A DNA stretch of 64,000 bases from Rickettsiales bacterium (GTDB taxonomy: Bacteria > Pseudomonadota > Alphaproteobacteria > Rickettsiales > SXRF01), in contig JAJTHB010000002.1 of NCBI GenBank assembly GCA_021299465.1, positions 1 to 64,000 on the forward strand. Reading direction: 5' to 3'. The notes under the pieces were generated by a model that was not told the origin of the DNA, did no database searches, and was given only the letters and a program-made list of their open reading frames with translations. Below are positions 45,487 to 53,928 of the stretch, in pieces (position 1 is the stretch's first letter; every line of letters begins with the position of its first letter). Position numbers and translations under genes: made by a program.

Positions 45487-45502
45487 TGTTTCACGTGAAA
45501 CA
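45487..45502. other. parS centromere site 1
   Basis: TGTTTCACGTGAAACA is a perfect 16-bp palindrome identical to the bacterial parS consensus bound by ParB, which nucleates the chromosome partition complex. No parA or parB gene lies in the window. Confidence 0.92.
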
Positions 45503-45520
45503 TTTTCTTACTTGCTTCTT

Positions 45521-45576
45521 CCTCTCCCTTTCTAAGAAAAGGGCGGGGTGAGGGTTATCTTGAGGACGCCCTCTCC
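45521..45576. repeat. Palindromic repeat between the parS sites
   Basis: CCTCTCCCTT is partly complementary to AAAAGGGCGGGGTGAGGG, and GAGG-acg-CCCTC follows. This C/G-run repeat is similar in style to the insert in rnd and to dispersed repeats of other alphaproteobacteria. Confidence 0.45.
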
Positions 45577-45580
45577 AAAT

Positions 45581-45596
45581 TGTTTCACGTGAAACA
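45581..45596. other. parS centromere site 2
   Basis: A second perfect TGTTTCACGTGAAACA, 94 bp from the first (start to start), 89 bp before the aspS start. Two exact copies this close are very unlikely by chance. Confidence 0.92.
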
Positions 45597-45685
45597 TTAC
45601 CCTTATCGGTAAATTCTTGGTTTTTGCTCCCGGATCGTTTATAGGCATGGCTTGCCTAACCCCTAATCCCTAGAGCCTAATCCCT

Positions 45686-47512
45686 ATGACCCAATACCGC
45701 ACCCACACCTGCAACCAGCTCTCCAAAGCCCATGTCGGCCAGAGCGTTAAGCTCGCAGGTTGGGTACATAGGAAGCGTGACCATGGCAATTTGCTCTTTG
45801 TCGATCTGCGCGATCATTATGGCATAACCCAGCTTGTTGCATCCGAAGGAAGCGCGCATCTGGATGCTCTGTCGCGCGTGCCGCTGGAAAGCGTGATCCT
45901 TATCTCTGGTAAAGTCGTTGCGCGCTCAGGCGAGACAATCAATAAAGATATAGCTACCGGTGAGATTGAAGTTAGCGTGGAAAGTTATCAGCTTGAATCC
46001 ACCGCCGAGGCATTGCCGCTGCAGGTCAACGCCGATCGCGAGCAGCCGGAAGAAACCCGCCTGCGCTATCGCTTTCTTGACCTTCGCCGCGAGAAACTCC
46101 ACCGTAATATCATGCTGCGTTCTCAGGTCATCTCCAGCCTCAGAAGGCGTATGACTGAGTCTGGTTTCAACGAATTCCAGACGCCGATTTTAACCGCCTC
46201 GTCGCCCGAAGGCGCGCGCGATTATCTGGTGCCGTCGCGCATTCATCCGGGCAAATTTTATGCGCTGCCGCAGGCACCGCAGCAGTTCAAGCAGCTGCTC
46301 ATGGTTTCCGGGTTTGATCGTTATTTCCAGATCGCGCCATGCTTCCGCGATGAGGATGGCCGCGCGGATCGCAGCCCAGGCGAATTTTACCAGCTCGATA
46401 TTGAAATGAGTTTTGTGACGCAGGATGATGTCTTCGCGGCAATTGAGCCGGTGCTCGAAGGTGTGTTCAAAGAATTTGGAAATAAAATAGTCACGCCCGC
46501 ACCGTTTGAGCGCATTACCTACAAAGAAGCGATGCTGAAATATGGCTCAGACAAGCCCGATACCCGTAATCCTCTAGTGATTGTGGATGTTACCGAGGAA
46601 TTTAATTCCGATTCCGTAACGTTTAATGCCTTCAAGAAAATCATTGCAGCAGGTGGTGTGGTGCGTGCAATTCCTGCACCAAAAACAGCCAGCCATCCGC
46701 GCTCGTTTTTTGATAAGCTCAATGACTGGGCAAAAGAAGAGGGTGCGCCCGGGCTGGGCTATATCACCTTTGATGAAAGCGGCGAAGGCAAAGGGCCAAT
46801 AGCTAAATTTATCCCCGCCGATATCCAGAAAAAAATCATGGCCAAAGCTAGTATCGTCGCTGGTGATTCGGTATTTTTCACCTGCGATAAAGAACTGCCA
46901 GCAGCGAAGCTTGCTGGCAAGGCGCGCACCAAAATTGGCGAGGAATTAGGCCTCATCGAGCAGGGAATCTACAAGTTTCTCTGGGTCGTTGATTTCCCCT
47001 ATTTTGAGTTTGATGAAGAAGAGAAAAAAATCATCTTCTCGCACAATCCATTCTCGATGCCCCAGGGGGGTATGCAGGCGTTGCTCGAAAAGAACCCGCT
47101 CGACATCCTCGCCTATCAATATGACATTGTGTGCAACGGTGTGGAATTATCGAGCGGCGCGATTCGTAACCACAAACCGGAGATCATGTACAAGGCGTTT
47201 GAAATCGCTGGTTACGGCCCTGAAGTGGTGGATAAGAAATTTGGCGGCATGATCAGCGCCTTTAAGTTTGGCGCGCCGCCGCATGGCGGGCTTGCCCCGG
47301 GTGTTGACCGCATGGTGATGTTGCTGGCTGATGAGCCGAACATACGCGAGGTGATTGCCTTCCCGATGAACCAGAAAGCAGAAGATCTACTAATGCAGGC
47401 GCCCAACATCGCGGAGGAAAAACAGCTGCGCGAACTTCACCTGCAACTCTCTCCTAAGGCAAAACAGTTGCTCGCGGAAGAAGCCGAAAAAGCTAGAGAC
47501 GAAGCGGCGTAG
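45686..47512 (+). CDS. aspS: Aspartyl-tRNA synthetase
   Basis: A 608-residue class II synthetase of the bacterial type. OB-fold anticodon-binding domain (about 1-110), motif 2 [19 protein letters not shown], a GAD insertion domain (about 290-420), and motif 3 [13 protein letters not shown] near the C-terminus. It charges tRNA-Asp. Whether it also charges tRNA-Asn cannot be decided here. The ATG at 45686 follows a parS-containing leader. Confidence 0.97.
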   Translation: MTQYRTHTCNQLSKAHVGQSVKLAGWVHRKRDHGNLLFVDLRDHYGITQLVASEGSAHLDALSRVPLESVILISGKVVARSGETINKDIATGEIEVSVESYQLESTAEALPLQVNADREQPEETRLRYRFLDLRREKLHRNIMLRSQVISSLRRRMTESGFNEFQTPILTASSPEGARDYLVPSRIHPGKFYALPQAPQQFKQLLMVSGFDRYFQIAPCFRDEDGRADRSPGEFYQLDIEMSFVTQDDVFAAIEPVLEGVFKEFGNKIVTPAPFERITYKEAMLKYGSDKPDTRNPLVIVDVTEEFNSDSVTFNAFKKIIAAGGVVRAIPAPKTASHPRSFFDKLNDWAKEEGAPGLGYITFDESGEGKGPIAKFIPADIQKKIMAKASIVAGDSVFFTCDKELPAAKLAGKARTKIGEELGLIEQGIYKFLWVVDFPYFEFDEEEKKIIFSHNPFSMPQGGMQALLEKNPLDILAYQYDIVCNGVELSSGAIRNHKPEIMYKAFEIAGYGPEVVDKKFGGMISAFKFGAPPHGGLAPGVDRMVMLLADEPNIREVIAFPMNQKAEDLLMQAPNIAEEKQLRELHLQLSPKAKQLLAEEAEKARDEAA

Positions 47513-47619
47513 CTTGCTGTGGCTTCAATGCTACTAAATGCGTAAAAACTTTGTTATAAAATTGCTTTAAAACCCCGATGTTGCAGCGTGTGATTTTTTC
47601 GTGCTAGTATCGGTACTCA

Positions 47620-48192
47620 ATGACTGATCTTATGATAACATCCACATCATTCAGTGTTTCTAGGCGCGAACTTATCTTTGGTGCGGCAGCGCTTGCTGCG
47701 GCATCGGCGCTACCATCATCGCCTGCATTTGCGCTTCCTAAAAAAGATGTGCGCAAACTGCGCTTTGAACACACTCATACCGGCGAATCGATGGATCTCG
47801 TTTATTTCGCCGACGGCAAGTATATTAAAGACGGCCTGAAGAAAGCCAACTACCTGCTGCGCGATTTCCGCAATGATAAGCAGAAGAAAATTGATCCTGA
47901 ACTGCTAGACAGATTGGTGCTGCTCCAACGAAAACTTGGTTCAAAAGGCCGTTTTGAGATTATCTCCGCCTATCGCTCGCCGCAAACGAATAAAATGCTC
48001 CGCAGGCGTTCGTCAGGCGTGGCCAAAAATAGTTTTCACCTGCAAGGCAAAGCGATTGATATTCGCCTGACCGATGTTGATCTTTACACACTGCGTAACG
48101 CAGCTGTTGATTTAGGTGGCGGCGGTGTTGGCATTTATAACGGCGCGGATTTTCTGCATTTAGATACCGGTCCGGAGCGTTCTTGGGGCTAA
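47620..48192 (+). CDS. DUF882/YcbK-like M15-family peptidoglycan peptidase, Tat-exported
   Basis: A 190-residue protein with a twin-arginine signal (SRRELIFGAAALAAAS, cleavage near AFA, about residue 33). The peptidase domain holds ISAYRSPQTNKML, then SFHLQGKAIDIRL (zinc ligands His and Asp) and a C-terminal FLHLDTGPERSWG (third zinc ligand His). This is the M15 D,D- or L,D-peptidase pattern found in alphaproteobacterial DUF882 proteins, acting on cell-wall cross-links in the periplasm. It converges with an L,D-transpeptidase gene. Confidence 0.9.
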   Translation: MTDLMITSTSFSVSRRELIFGAAALAAASALPSSPAFALPKKDVRKLRFEHTHTGESMDLVYFADGKYIKDGLKKANYLLRDFRNDKQKKIDPELLDRLVLLQRKLGSKGRFEIISAYRSPQTNKMLRRRSSGVAKNSFHLQGKAIDIRLTDVDLYTLRNAAVDLGGGGVGIYNGADFLHLDTGPERSWG

Positions 48193-48237
48193 TTTCGCTA
48201 GGATGGGCAACTTGCTTGAGTCGTCCTAGCGAAATTA
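48190..48237. repeat. Perfect 14-bp inverted repeat between convergent genes
   Basis: TAATTTCGCTAGGA (48190-48203) is perfectly repeated in inverse at 48224-48237, with a 20-base loop. The left arm begins with the stop codon of the DUF882 gene. It lies between convergent genes and may be a bidirectional terminator or mRNA end stabiliser, although the T-tract is weak. Confidence 0.7.
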
Positions 48238-48263
48238 AAACATGTCGTAGCTTGAGCGCTTAA

Positions 48264-49427
48264 CTAATCCAGCCCATACACATCTTTCCTGAAATGCGCG
48301 GTGCCTTCGCTGTCCGCCCATGCGCTCCAATAGACGGTGTGAACAGGAATGGCGGGGATGGTGATGATGCGTGATTCATCGCCCTGATAGAGCGTTTCCA
48401 TGCGCTCGGGCGTAATTTTCTCATGGCCGTCAAAGACAAATTTTGCAAGTTCATAAGGCTTTTCGACGCGTATGCAGCCGTGACTGAAAGCCCGCACATC
48501 CCGCAAAAAGAATTTCGGCGCAGAGGTATCATGCAGGTAAATTGCATTCGAATCTTTCAGGCCAAATTTGATCTTGCCCAGCGCATTGCCTTTGCCCGGG
48601 CGCTGGCGTAGCAGGAAGGGGAAGTGATCTTTATTGTAGACTGACCAGTCTACCGTCTCCGGCTGGATTTCAGACCGGCCATCAGCGGTGAGTTCATAAA
48701 GTGCGAAATCCTGCTTGGTGAAAAACTCAGGATCTTCCATGATTTTCGGCAACATTTCTTCCGCCGCAATACGAATCGGCACGCCCCAGTGCGGGTTGAA
48801 ACTGACATAGGTCATATTGCGCGTGAATTGCGGTGTTTGGTCTTTGGGCGTGCCCACGACTACTTTCATGGAAGCCACTTCTTTACCATCCTGATAGGCG
48901 TGCAGCATGAATTCGGGGATGTTGACGATGATCAATCGGCGCTCAGCCGGATCAGGAGTAAACGCCTGAATGCGCGCGATGGTGCCTTCAATCTGGCGGA
49001 TGCGTTTCGATACCGGAACGGAAAGTGCAAGCTGCGTCTCGCGGCCGATCACGCCATCGTCAGTTAGTCCGTGGCGCCGCTGGAAGCCCATAACGGATGC
49101 TACGAGTGATTCATCATAAAGCATGGGATCTTCAGGCTTTGTTTTGGTGTGATCTCCCATGACAGAGAGCATCTCGCGCAGCGTTTCAATGCGTGGATCA
49201 CTATCGCCCGGCTCGATTTTTTTCTGGCTAACTTTAAACGCCGGCCAGCCGCCTTTTTCTTCAAGCGCGCGGTATTTCACGAGTAGCTTTTCAAGCCGCG
49301 TGATTTCACTTGTTCTGCCGGACTCCGAAATGGCCTGATCTGGCGGCGCGCTGCTCATCGCATGAATCGCGAGCACCGGGTAGGCCATCGCAGCGACAAA
49401 CAAAATCAAACCATAAATATAGCGCAT
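48264..49427 (-). CDS. L,D-transpeptidase (YkuD family, YcbB-like)
   Basis: A 387-residue periplasmic enzyme with an N-terminal signal (about 1-23). It has a peptidoglycan-binding-like part (PRIETLREMLSVMGDH, then VMGFQRRHGLTDDGVIGRET) and a YkuD catalytic domain with SHGCIRVEKP (Cys about residue 315). It would form 3-3 cross-links or attach proteins to peptidoglycan, like E. coli LdtD. The ATG at 49427 is 60 bp from the divergent nitrilase-family gene. Confidence 0.93.
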   Translation of the reverse strand: MRYIYGLILFVAAMAYPVLAIHAMSSAPPDQAISESGRTSEITRLEKLLVKYRALEEKGGWPAFKVSQKKIEPGDSDPRIETLREMLSVMGDHTKTKPEDPMLYDESLVASVMGFQRRHGLTDDGVIGRETQLALSVPVSKRIRQIEGTIARIQAFTPDPAERRLIIVNIPEFMLHAYQDGKEVASMKVVVGTPKDQTPQFTRNMTYVSFNPHWGVPIRIAAEEMLPKIMEDPEFFTKQDFALYELTADGRSEIQPETVDWSVYNKDHFPFLLRQRPGKGNALGKIKFGLKDSNAIYLHDTSAPKFFLRDVRAFSHGCIRVEKPYELAKFVFDGHEKITPERMETLYQGDESRIITIPAIPVHTVYWSAWADSEGTAHFRKDVYGLD

Positions 49428-49487
49428 GGCTGCATCTTACGTTATGTTGGTAAACAGATTATTTAACATAGATAAAATGCTCGCGAT

Positions 49488-50372
49488 ATGCCCCTGAAAC
49501 TCGCCCTTATCCAGATGAACAGCGGCGCCGATATGGACGCTAACATTACCGCTTTGCAGCATGCGATCAAAAGCGCGGCAGATCAGGGCGCAAGGCTGGT
49601 TGTCACGCCAGAAAATACCTTCCTGATGGATGAGCCGAAAGCCGTAAGACCGCTTTACACTCAAGGCCAGCATCCGGGCGTTCTTGCCGCCGCGCAGATG
49701 GCAAAGCAGCATGGCGTCTGGCTGCTGGTGGGGAGTGTGGCGGTTACGGATTCAGATCTCAGGCTTCAGGATTCAGGAAAAACCTATAACCGCTCCATCC
49801 TTTTTTCTCCTGAAGGTAACATCACTGCGACCTACGATAAAATCCACCTGTTTGATGTTGAAGTCGGCGATGGCCAGAGCTACCGCGAATCTGCGAAGAT
49901 GATTGCGGGGGAAAGGGCGGTGGTGGCTCAGCTAGCAGATAGCAGACAGCAGATAGCAGATGGTAAAGAATTATCTGCCATCTGCCATCTGCCATCTGCC
50001 TTCATTGGCCTTACCATCTGCTACGACCTTCGCTTTGCTTATCTTTACCGACAGCTTGCGCATGCTGGCGCGAATATTCTGTGTGTGCCGTCGGCATTCA
50101 CGCAAGTGACCGGCGAGGCGCATTGGCACGTGCTGCTGCGCGCGCGTGCAATTGAAAATGGCTGCTTCGTGATCGCGCCGGCGCAGTGCGGCACGCATCC
50201 CGGAAATCGCAAAACATACGGCCATTCGCTGGTGGTGGATCCGTGGGGTAGGGTGATCGCGGATGGCGGAACTGAGCCGGGTATCGTGCTTGCAGAGATT
50301 GATCTTTATGAGGTGGAAAATATTAGAAGAAAACTACCATGTCTGAAGCATGATCGTACTTATACCAGCTAG
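49488..50372 (+). CDS. Carbon-nitrogen hydrolase (Nit1/omega-amidase-like)
   Basis: A 294-residue nitrilase-superfamily amidase. The Glu-Lys-Cys triad is visible: E42 in TPENTF, K118 in YDKIHLFDVEVGDG, C178 in LTICYDLRF. The GERAV and KTYGHSLVVDPWG blocks match the Nit branch that hydrolyses deaminated glutathione or omega-amides. Residues about 149-171 are an extra segment encoded by an imperfect palindrome, just before the catalytic-Cys strand. A second short low-complexity patch (ATTCAG-type repeats) lies at 49750-49782. It overlaps the end of ubiG by 4 bp. Confidence 0.93.
   Translation: MPLKLALIQMNSGADMDANITALQHAIKSAADQGARLVVTPENTFLMDEPKAVRPLYTQGQHPGVLAAAQMAKQHGVWLLVGSVAVTDSDLRLQDSGKTYNRSILFSPEGNITATYDKIHLFDVEVGDGQSYRESAKMIAGERAVVAQLADSRQQIADGKELSAICHLPSAFIGLTICYDLRFAYLYRQLAHAGANILCVPSAFTQVTGEAHWHVLLRARAIENGCFVIAPAQCGTHPGNRKTYGHSLVVDPWGRVIADGGTEPGIVLAEIDLYEVENIRRKLPCLKHDRTYTS
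49932..50000 (+). repeat. In-frame palindromic insertion in the nitrilase-family gene
   Basis: 69 bp, a multiple of three. The left arm repeats AGCAGATAGCAGA and the right arm repeats CTGCCATCTGCCAT, roughly complementary to it around an AAGAATTA centre. It encodes a segment absent from ordinary family members between GERAVVAQ and IGLTICYD. Confidence 0.68.
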
Positions 50373-51139
50373 CTAGATTTTCTGCTCATCATCATATAAT
50401 TCACGCTCAAATCCTTTGGGTTCCAATACCACTCCCATTTGAGCGGATTTAAGACCATGCCGGACATCTCCACAACGTCTACTGAATGCTTCGAAAGCTC
50501 GCGCTCGATTTCACTTGGGCGCAGGAATTTATTCCAGTCATGCGTGCCGCGCGGGAGCAATCGCAGCACATATTCCGCGCCGATGATGGCTTTGACATAC
50601 GACATCGGCGTGCGGTTGATAGTGGAAATAAAAATAAGCCCGCCCGGTTTCAATAATTTGCAGCAGGACTCAACAAATAACGGCACATCGGCAACATGTT
50701 CGATGATTTCGAGGGCGAAGATAACGTCGTATCCAGACGTGTCATGCGCTTCGGCCGTCGTGCAGCGATAATCAATTCTCAAACCCGATTGCTCAGCATG
50801 AAGTTTCGCAACTGAAATATTTTTTTCTGAAGCGTCAATGCCGGTGACCTGCGCGCCTAGGCGCGCAAATGGCTCGCACATCAGCCCGCCGCCACAGCCA
50901 ATGTCTAAAAGACGCAAGCCTTTTAGAGTTAGCGGTTGGCGGTTGGCAGTTGGCGGATTGTTGGCATCTTCTGCGAACTGCGAACTGCAAACTGCTAACC
51001 GTTCCAATATCCACTCAATCCGATGTGGATTAATATCATGCAGTGGCTTGAATTTACCTTTGGGGTTCCACCATTCGCTGGCAATTTTCGAGAATTGCTC
51101 AACTTCAGCGGCGTCAACTGTGCTGGTTTTTGGTTCCAT
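50369..51139 (-). CDS. ubiG: Ubiquinone biosynthesis O-methyltransferase UbiG
   Basis: A 256-residue SAM-dependent methyltransferase for both O-methylations in ubiquinone synthesis. I place the start at 51139 (MEPKTSTVDAAEVEQFSKIA). SAM motif LLDIGCGGGLMCEPFARLGA, FALEIIEHVAD and LFISTINRTPMSY are typical. WNPKGKFKPLHDINPHRI marks UbiG rather than Coq5. Residues about 49-72 form an unusual insert (VCSSQFAEDANNPPTANRQP) from a palindromic low-complexity repeat just ahead of the SAM motif, at a surface-exposed helix junction. It is divergent from the TPR-methyltransferase gene. Confidence 0.95.
   Translation of the reverse strand: MEPKTSTVDAAEVEQFSKIASEWWNPKGKFKPLHDINPHRIEWILERLAVCSSQFAEDANNPPTANRQPLTLKGLRLLDIGCGGGLMCEPFARLGAQVTGIDASEKNISVAKLHAEQSGLRIDYRCTTAEAHDTSGYDVIFALEIIEHVADVPLFVESCCKLLKPGGLIFISTINRTPMSYVKAIIGAEYVLRLLPRGTHDWNKFLRPSEIERELSKHSVDVVEMSGMVLNPLKWEWYWNPKDLSVNYMMMSRKSS
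50924..50995 (-). repeat. In-frame palindromic insertion in ubiG
   Basis: 72 bp, a multiple of three. On the plus strand GGTTGGCGGTTGGCAGTTGGC repeats on one side, and GCGAACTGCGAACTGC on the other is roughly its complement, around ATCTTC. The peptide it encodes has no counterpart in ordinary UbiG. Confidence 0.68.
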
Positions 51140-51194
51140 TTTAGCCTTACCTAGGTTAGACTGTTTTGCGACAGGGTGGAGTATAACAAGAGCC

Positions 51195-52223
51195 ATGCAA
51201 AAACCATATCCAAAAAATTTACCGGCTGTGGCCTCATTCCAAAAGCAAGCGTCTGAATTCAGTGAGCAGGCGCTTAAGTTTCTGTTTGGTCTGTCGGCTA
51301 AATTTGGCCGTAGCGGTGAAGTGGCGCAAAATAATTACCAGCTTGGTATCAAGCATCTGGCAGCGGGCAATTTTTCTGATGCTGTGTTTCGCTTTAAGGC
51401 CGTAACCTGGCTCGAGCCGTCCAATGCAGAGGCATGGTACAATCTCGCAACCTCTTATCTCGCCGACCGCAAGCCATCGCTTGCGGTGCAGGCCTATCGC
51501 AAGACACTCGCGCTGAAGCCGGATTACGAAGAAGCGGCCTATATGCTGGCGGTGGCGCTCGGCAAAAAAGTCACGCCACAGGAAATGCCGCGTAAAATGC
51601 CGCTGACATTGGTTACCAGCCATTTTGAGGGGCTGGCAGAGGATTATAATCGTCAGCAGGTCGAGCAGGGGCAGTATAAAGGCCATATCAAGCTTGGCGA
51701 AGCGGCGCGTTCAGTATTGCAATCAGGGCGTATGGATCATGTGGTGCTTGATCTTGGCTGCGGCACCGGCCTTTGCGGCGCAGAGCTTCGTCATGTGGCA
51801 TCTGCGATTACGGGAGTTGATATTTCTCCCAAAATGCTGATCGAGGCGATGAAGCTTAAAGATACCAATAATCGTAAGATCTTTGATGAGTTGATTCAGC
51901 GTGAGGCCGAAGGTTTCCTGAAGGATGCATATGCGGATTATTATGATGTGATCCTCGCGGGCGTCACCTTTAGCTTTATTGGTGATGTGTCGGCCATTTT
52001 CACCCAGGCACTACGCACCCTTAAAACGGGCGGCATACTCGCTTTCACTGCCGATAAAACGGACGGCAAGGATTATGTGTTCGATCCCGCCGGCGGCCGC
52101 TTCCGTTTCTCCAAAGACTATTTCCAGAAACTTGCAGCTGAGTGTGGTTTTAAAGAGCTGCGCTTTGATGAAATCGAAGCTTATCCCGGTTATAACATGT
52201 GGCTGGTGATACTAAGAAAATAA
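51195..52223 (+). CDS. TPR-repeat methyltransferase
   Basis: A 342-residue protein. Two to three TPR units (about 47-130, with NAEAWYNLATSYLADRKPSLAVQAYRKTL and the following repeat) are followed by a class I SAM methyltransferase domain with VVLDLGCGTGLCGAEL and VDISPKML. The C-terminal block is LKTGGILAFTADKTDGK. The start at 51195 gives the N-terminal part its natural length; an open frame continues upstream, but on the wrong side of the divergent ubiG gene. The substrate is unknown; the TPRs suggest a protein target. Its end overlaps the acetyltransferase gene by 25 bp. Confidence 0.87.
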   Translation: MQKPYPKNLPAVASFQKQASEFSEQALKFLFGLSAKFGRSGEVAQNNYQLGIKHLAAGNFSDAVFRFKAVTWLEPSNAEAWYNLATSYLADRKPSLAVQAYRKTLALKPDYEEAAYMLAVALGKKVTPQEMPRKMPLTLVTSHFEGLAEDYNRQQVEQGQYKGHIKLGEAARSVLQSGRMDHVVLDLGCGTGLCGAELRHVASAITGVDISPKMLIEAMKLKDTNNRKIFDELIQREAEGFLKDAYADYYDVILAGVTFSFIGDVSAIFTQALRTLKTGGILAFTADKTDGKDYVFDPAGGRFRFSKDYFQKLAAECGFKELRFDEIEAYPGYNMWLVILRK

Positions 52224-52651
52224 TCCGTGAAGTCGGCGCAGAAGCGGCGGCGCTGCTCGCTGAGATTCATCGTGAGTCTTTCCCGATGTATTGGGATTTG
52301 ACCGCATTCAATGATTTTTTCAATATACCCCAAACGCGCGCGTTGATGATCGGCGAAGGGGCGATGATCGTCTTCAGGCAGTCTGGCGAGCAGGCGGATA
52401 TCATCACCCTTGCCGTTCGCCCAAATCACCGCCGCCAAGGATTTGCCAGAAAGTTAGTGCTGGCGGCGCTTGAGGAGCTGAAAGCCTCGCGTGCCGAGCA
52501 GATTTTCCTCGATGTTGAAGTTGGCAACAGCCCCGCTATTAAGCTCTATGAGTCAATAGGTTTCCTGGTGCAGCGCCGCCGCAAGCTCTATTACCGACAG
52601 AAAGACGGCAGCTATACGGATGCGCTTGTCATGAGTAAAAAAATTGCCTAA
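52199..52651 (+). CDS. GNAT acetyltransferase, RimI-like
   Basis: A 150-residue GNAT protein with IITLAVRPNHRRQGFARKLV (acetyl-CoA binding R/QxxGxG/A pattern) and LDVEVGNSPAIKLYESIGF, typical of RimI, which acetylates the N-terminus of ribosomal protein S18. The start is a GTG at 52199 inside the preceding gene, and no better start is apparent. In other alphaproteobacteria rimI sits by tsaB, which is not seen here, so the exact substrate is unsure. Confidence 0.85.
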   Translation: MAGDTKKIIREVGAEAAALLAEIHRESFPMYWDLTAFNDFFNIPQTRALMIGEGAMIVFRQSGEQADIITLAVRPNHRRQGFARKLVLAALEELKASRAEQIFLDVEVGNSPAIKLYESIGFLVQRRRKLYYRQKDGSYTDALVMSKKIA

Positions 52652-52663
52652 GCTCCGCGCCTT

Positions 52664-53893
52664 ATGGCACTTATCGTACAAAAATTCGGCGGGACGTCGG
52701 TTGCGAACATGGATCGCATCCGAAATGTCGCAAGCAAAGTCAAAAAAGAACTGGATCTCGGCCACCGCGTGGCGGTGGTGGTATCGGCTATGTCGGGCGT
52801 TACCAACCAGCTCGTCGCCTATGTGAACGAAGCATCGCCGCTTACCACGCAGGCAGCATGGTCTGAATATGACCAGGTGGTCTCAACCGGCGAGCTGGTA
52901 ACCAGTGGCTTGCTCGCGCTCACGTTGCAGCAGATGGGTATTCCTGCGCAATCCTTCGCTGGCTGGCAGATTCCGCTGAAAACTGACTCTGCCCATGGCA
53001 AGGCGCGCATTGTGTCTATTGATGCTGATGCGATGCATAAGGTGCTAAAAAGCGGTAAAGTTGCCGTGGTCGCTGGATTCCAAGGTGTTGGGAACGATGG
53101 CCGTGTGACCACGCTTGGGCGCGGTGGTTCGGATACGTCTGCTGTTGCTTTGGCGGCTGCACTTCAGGCTGACAGGTGTGATATTTACACCGATGTTGAT
53201 GGGGTCTACACCACTGATCCGCGCATCGTGCCCGCTGCACGCAAGCTGGATAAAATTTCATATGAAGAAATGCTAGAGCTTGCTTCGCTTGGTGCGAAAG
53301 TGCTGCAGACGCGCTCGGTCGAAATGGCGATGAACCATAACGTGATTGTACAAGTGCTGACCAGCTTTGAAGATAAGCCTGGTACATTGCTTGTGAAAGA
53401 GGAGGATATTGTGGAACAAAAACGCATCACCGGCATTGCCTTTACGCGCGACGATGCCCGCGTCACCCTAACCGGCGTACCGGACAGGCCAGGTGTTGCC
53501 GCTGCCATTTTCGGGCCGCTCGCGACAGCCAATATCAACGTGGACATGATCGTTCAGAACGTCGACGAGATCGGCAAGGTCACCGACATGACCTTCACCA
53601 TTCCCAAAGCGGATCTGGATCGCACGATGAAGCTGCTCGAAGCCGAGCGCGGTAATTTGAAATATAAGGAGCTGACCGCTGATAAGAACGTCGCGAAAGT
53701 CTCCGCCATCGGGGTGGGCATGCGTTCGCATGTCGGCATCGCGCAGGATATGTTCAAGGCGCTCGCAGATAAGGGCATCAACATCCTCGTGATCTCCACC
53801 TCGGAAATCAAAATCAGCGTGCTCATCGCTGAGGAATACACGGAACTAGCCGTACGCGCGCTGCACGCGGCGTTTGAGTTGGAGAAGGCTTGA
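52664..53893 (+). CDS. lysC: Aspartate kinase
   Basis: A 409-residue aspartokinase that commits aspartate to lysine, threonine and methionine synthesis. N-terminal KFGGTSVANMDRI, substrate-binding STGELVTSGLLALTL and GRGGSDTSAVALAAAL, then two C-terminal ACT domains (about 265-405) for feedback control by lysine or threonine. In many alphaproteobacteria ptsP follows directly; here a toxin-antitoxin module and two other genes intervene. Confidence 0.96.
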   Translation: MALIVQKFGGTSVANMDRIRNVASKVKKELDLGHRVAVVVSAMSGVTNQLVAYVNEASPLTTQAAWSEYDQVVSTGELVTSGLLALTLQQMGIPAQSFAGWQIPLKTDSAHGKARIVSIDADAMHKVLKSGKVAVVAGFQGVGNDGRVTTLGRGGSDTSAVALAAALQADRCDIYTDVDGVYTTDPRIVPAARKLDKISYEEMLELASLGAKVLQTRSVEMAMNHNVIVQVLTSFEDKPGTLLVKEEDIVEQKRITGIAFTRDDARVTLTGVPDRPGVAAAIFGPLATANINVDMIVQNVDEIGKVTDMTFTIPKADLDRTMKLLEAERGNLKYKELTADKNVAKVSAIGVGMRSHVGIAQDMFKALADKGINILVISTSEIKISVLIAEEYTELAVRALHAAFELEKA

Positions 53894-53928
53894 CATAAAG
53901 TATATATTCCGTTAGTATATACTTTATG
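53890..53928 (+). promoter_or_regulatory. vapBC promoter and operator
   Basis: TTGACA at 53890-53895 is a perfect -35, and TAGTAT at 53913-53918 is a -10 with 17-bp spacing, placing the start of RNA at or beside the vapB ATG (53926). The arms CATAAAGTATATA (53894-53906) and TATATACTTTATG (53916-53928) form a perfect 13-bp inverted repeat around a 9-base spacer. The repeat covers the promoter, a likely operator for VapBC autorepression. The mRNA would be leaderless. Confidence 0.75.

Larger units (their letters stand above)
45320..45685. other. 366-bp non-coding region with two parS sites
   Basis: No gene is seen. The region holds a three-unit CTGTCAC-type regulatory site near the 526-residue gene, two perfect 16-bp parS palindromes, and a CCTCTCCCTT/AAGGG repeat between them. 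Its far end must carry the aspS promoter. It looks like a partition locus rather than an ordinary promoter region. Confidence 0.8.
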
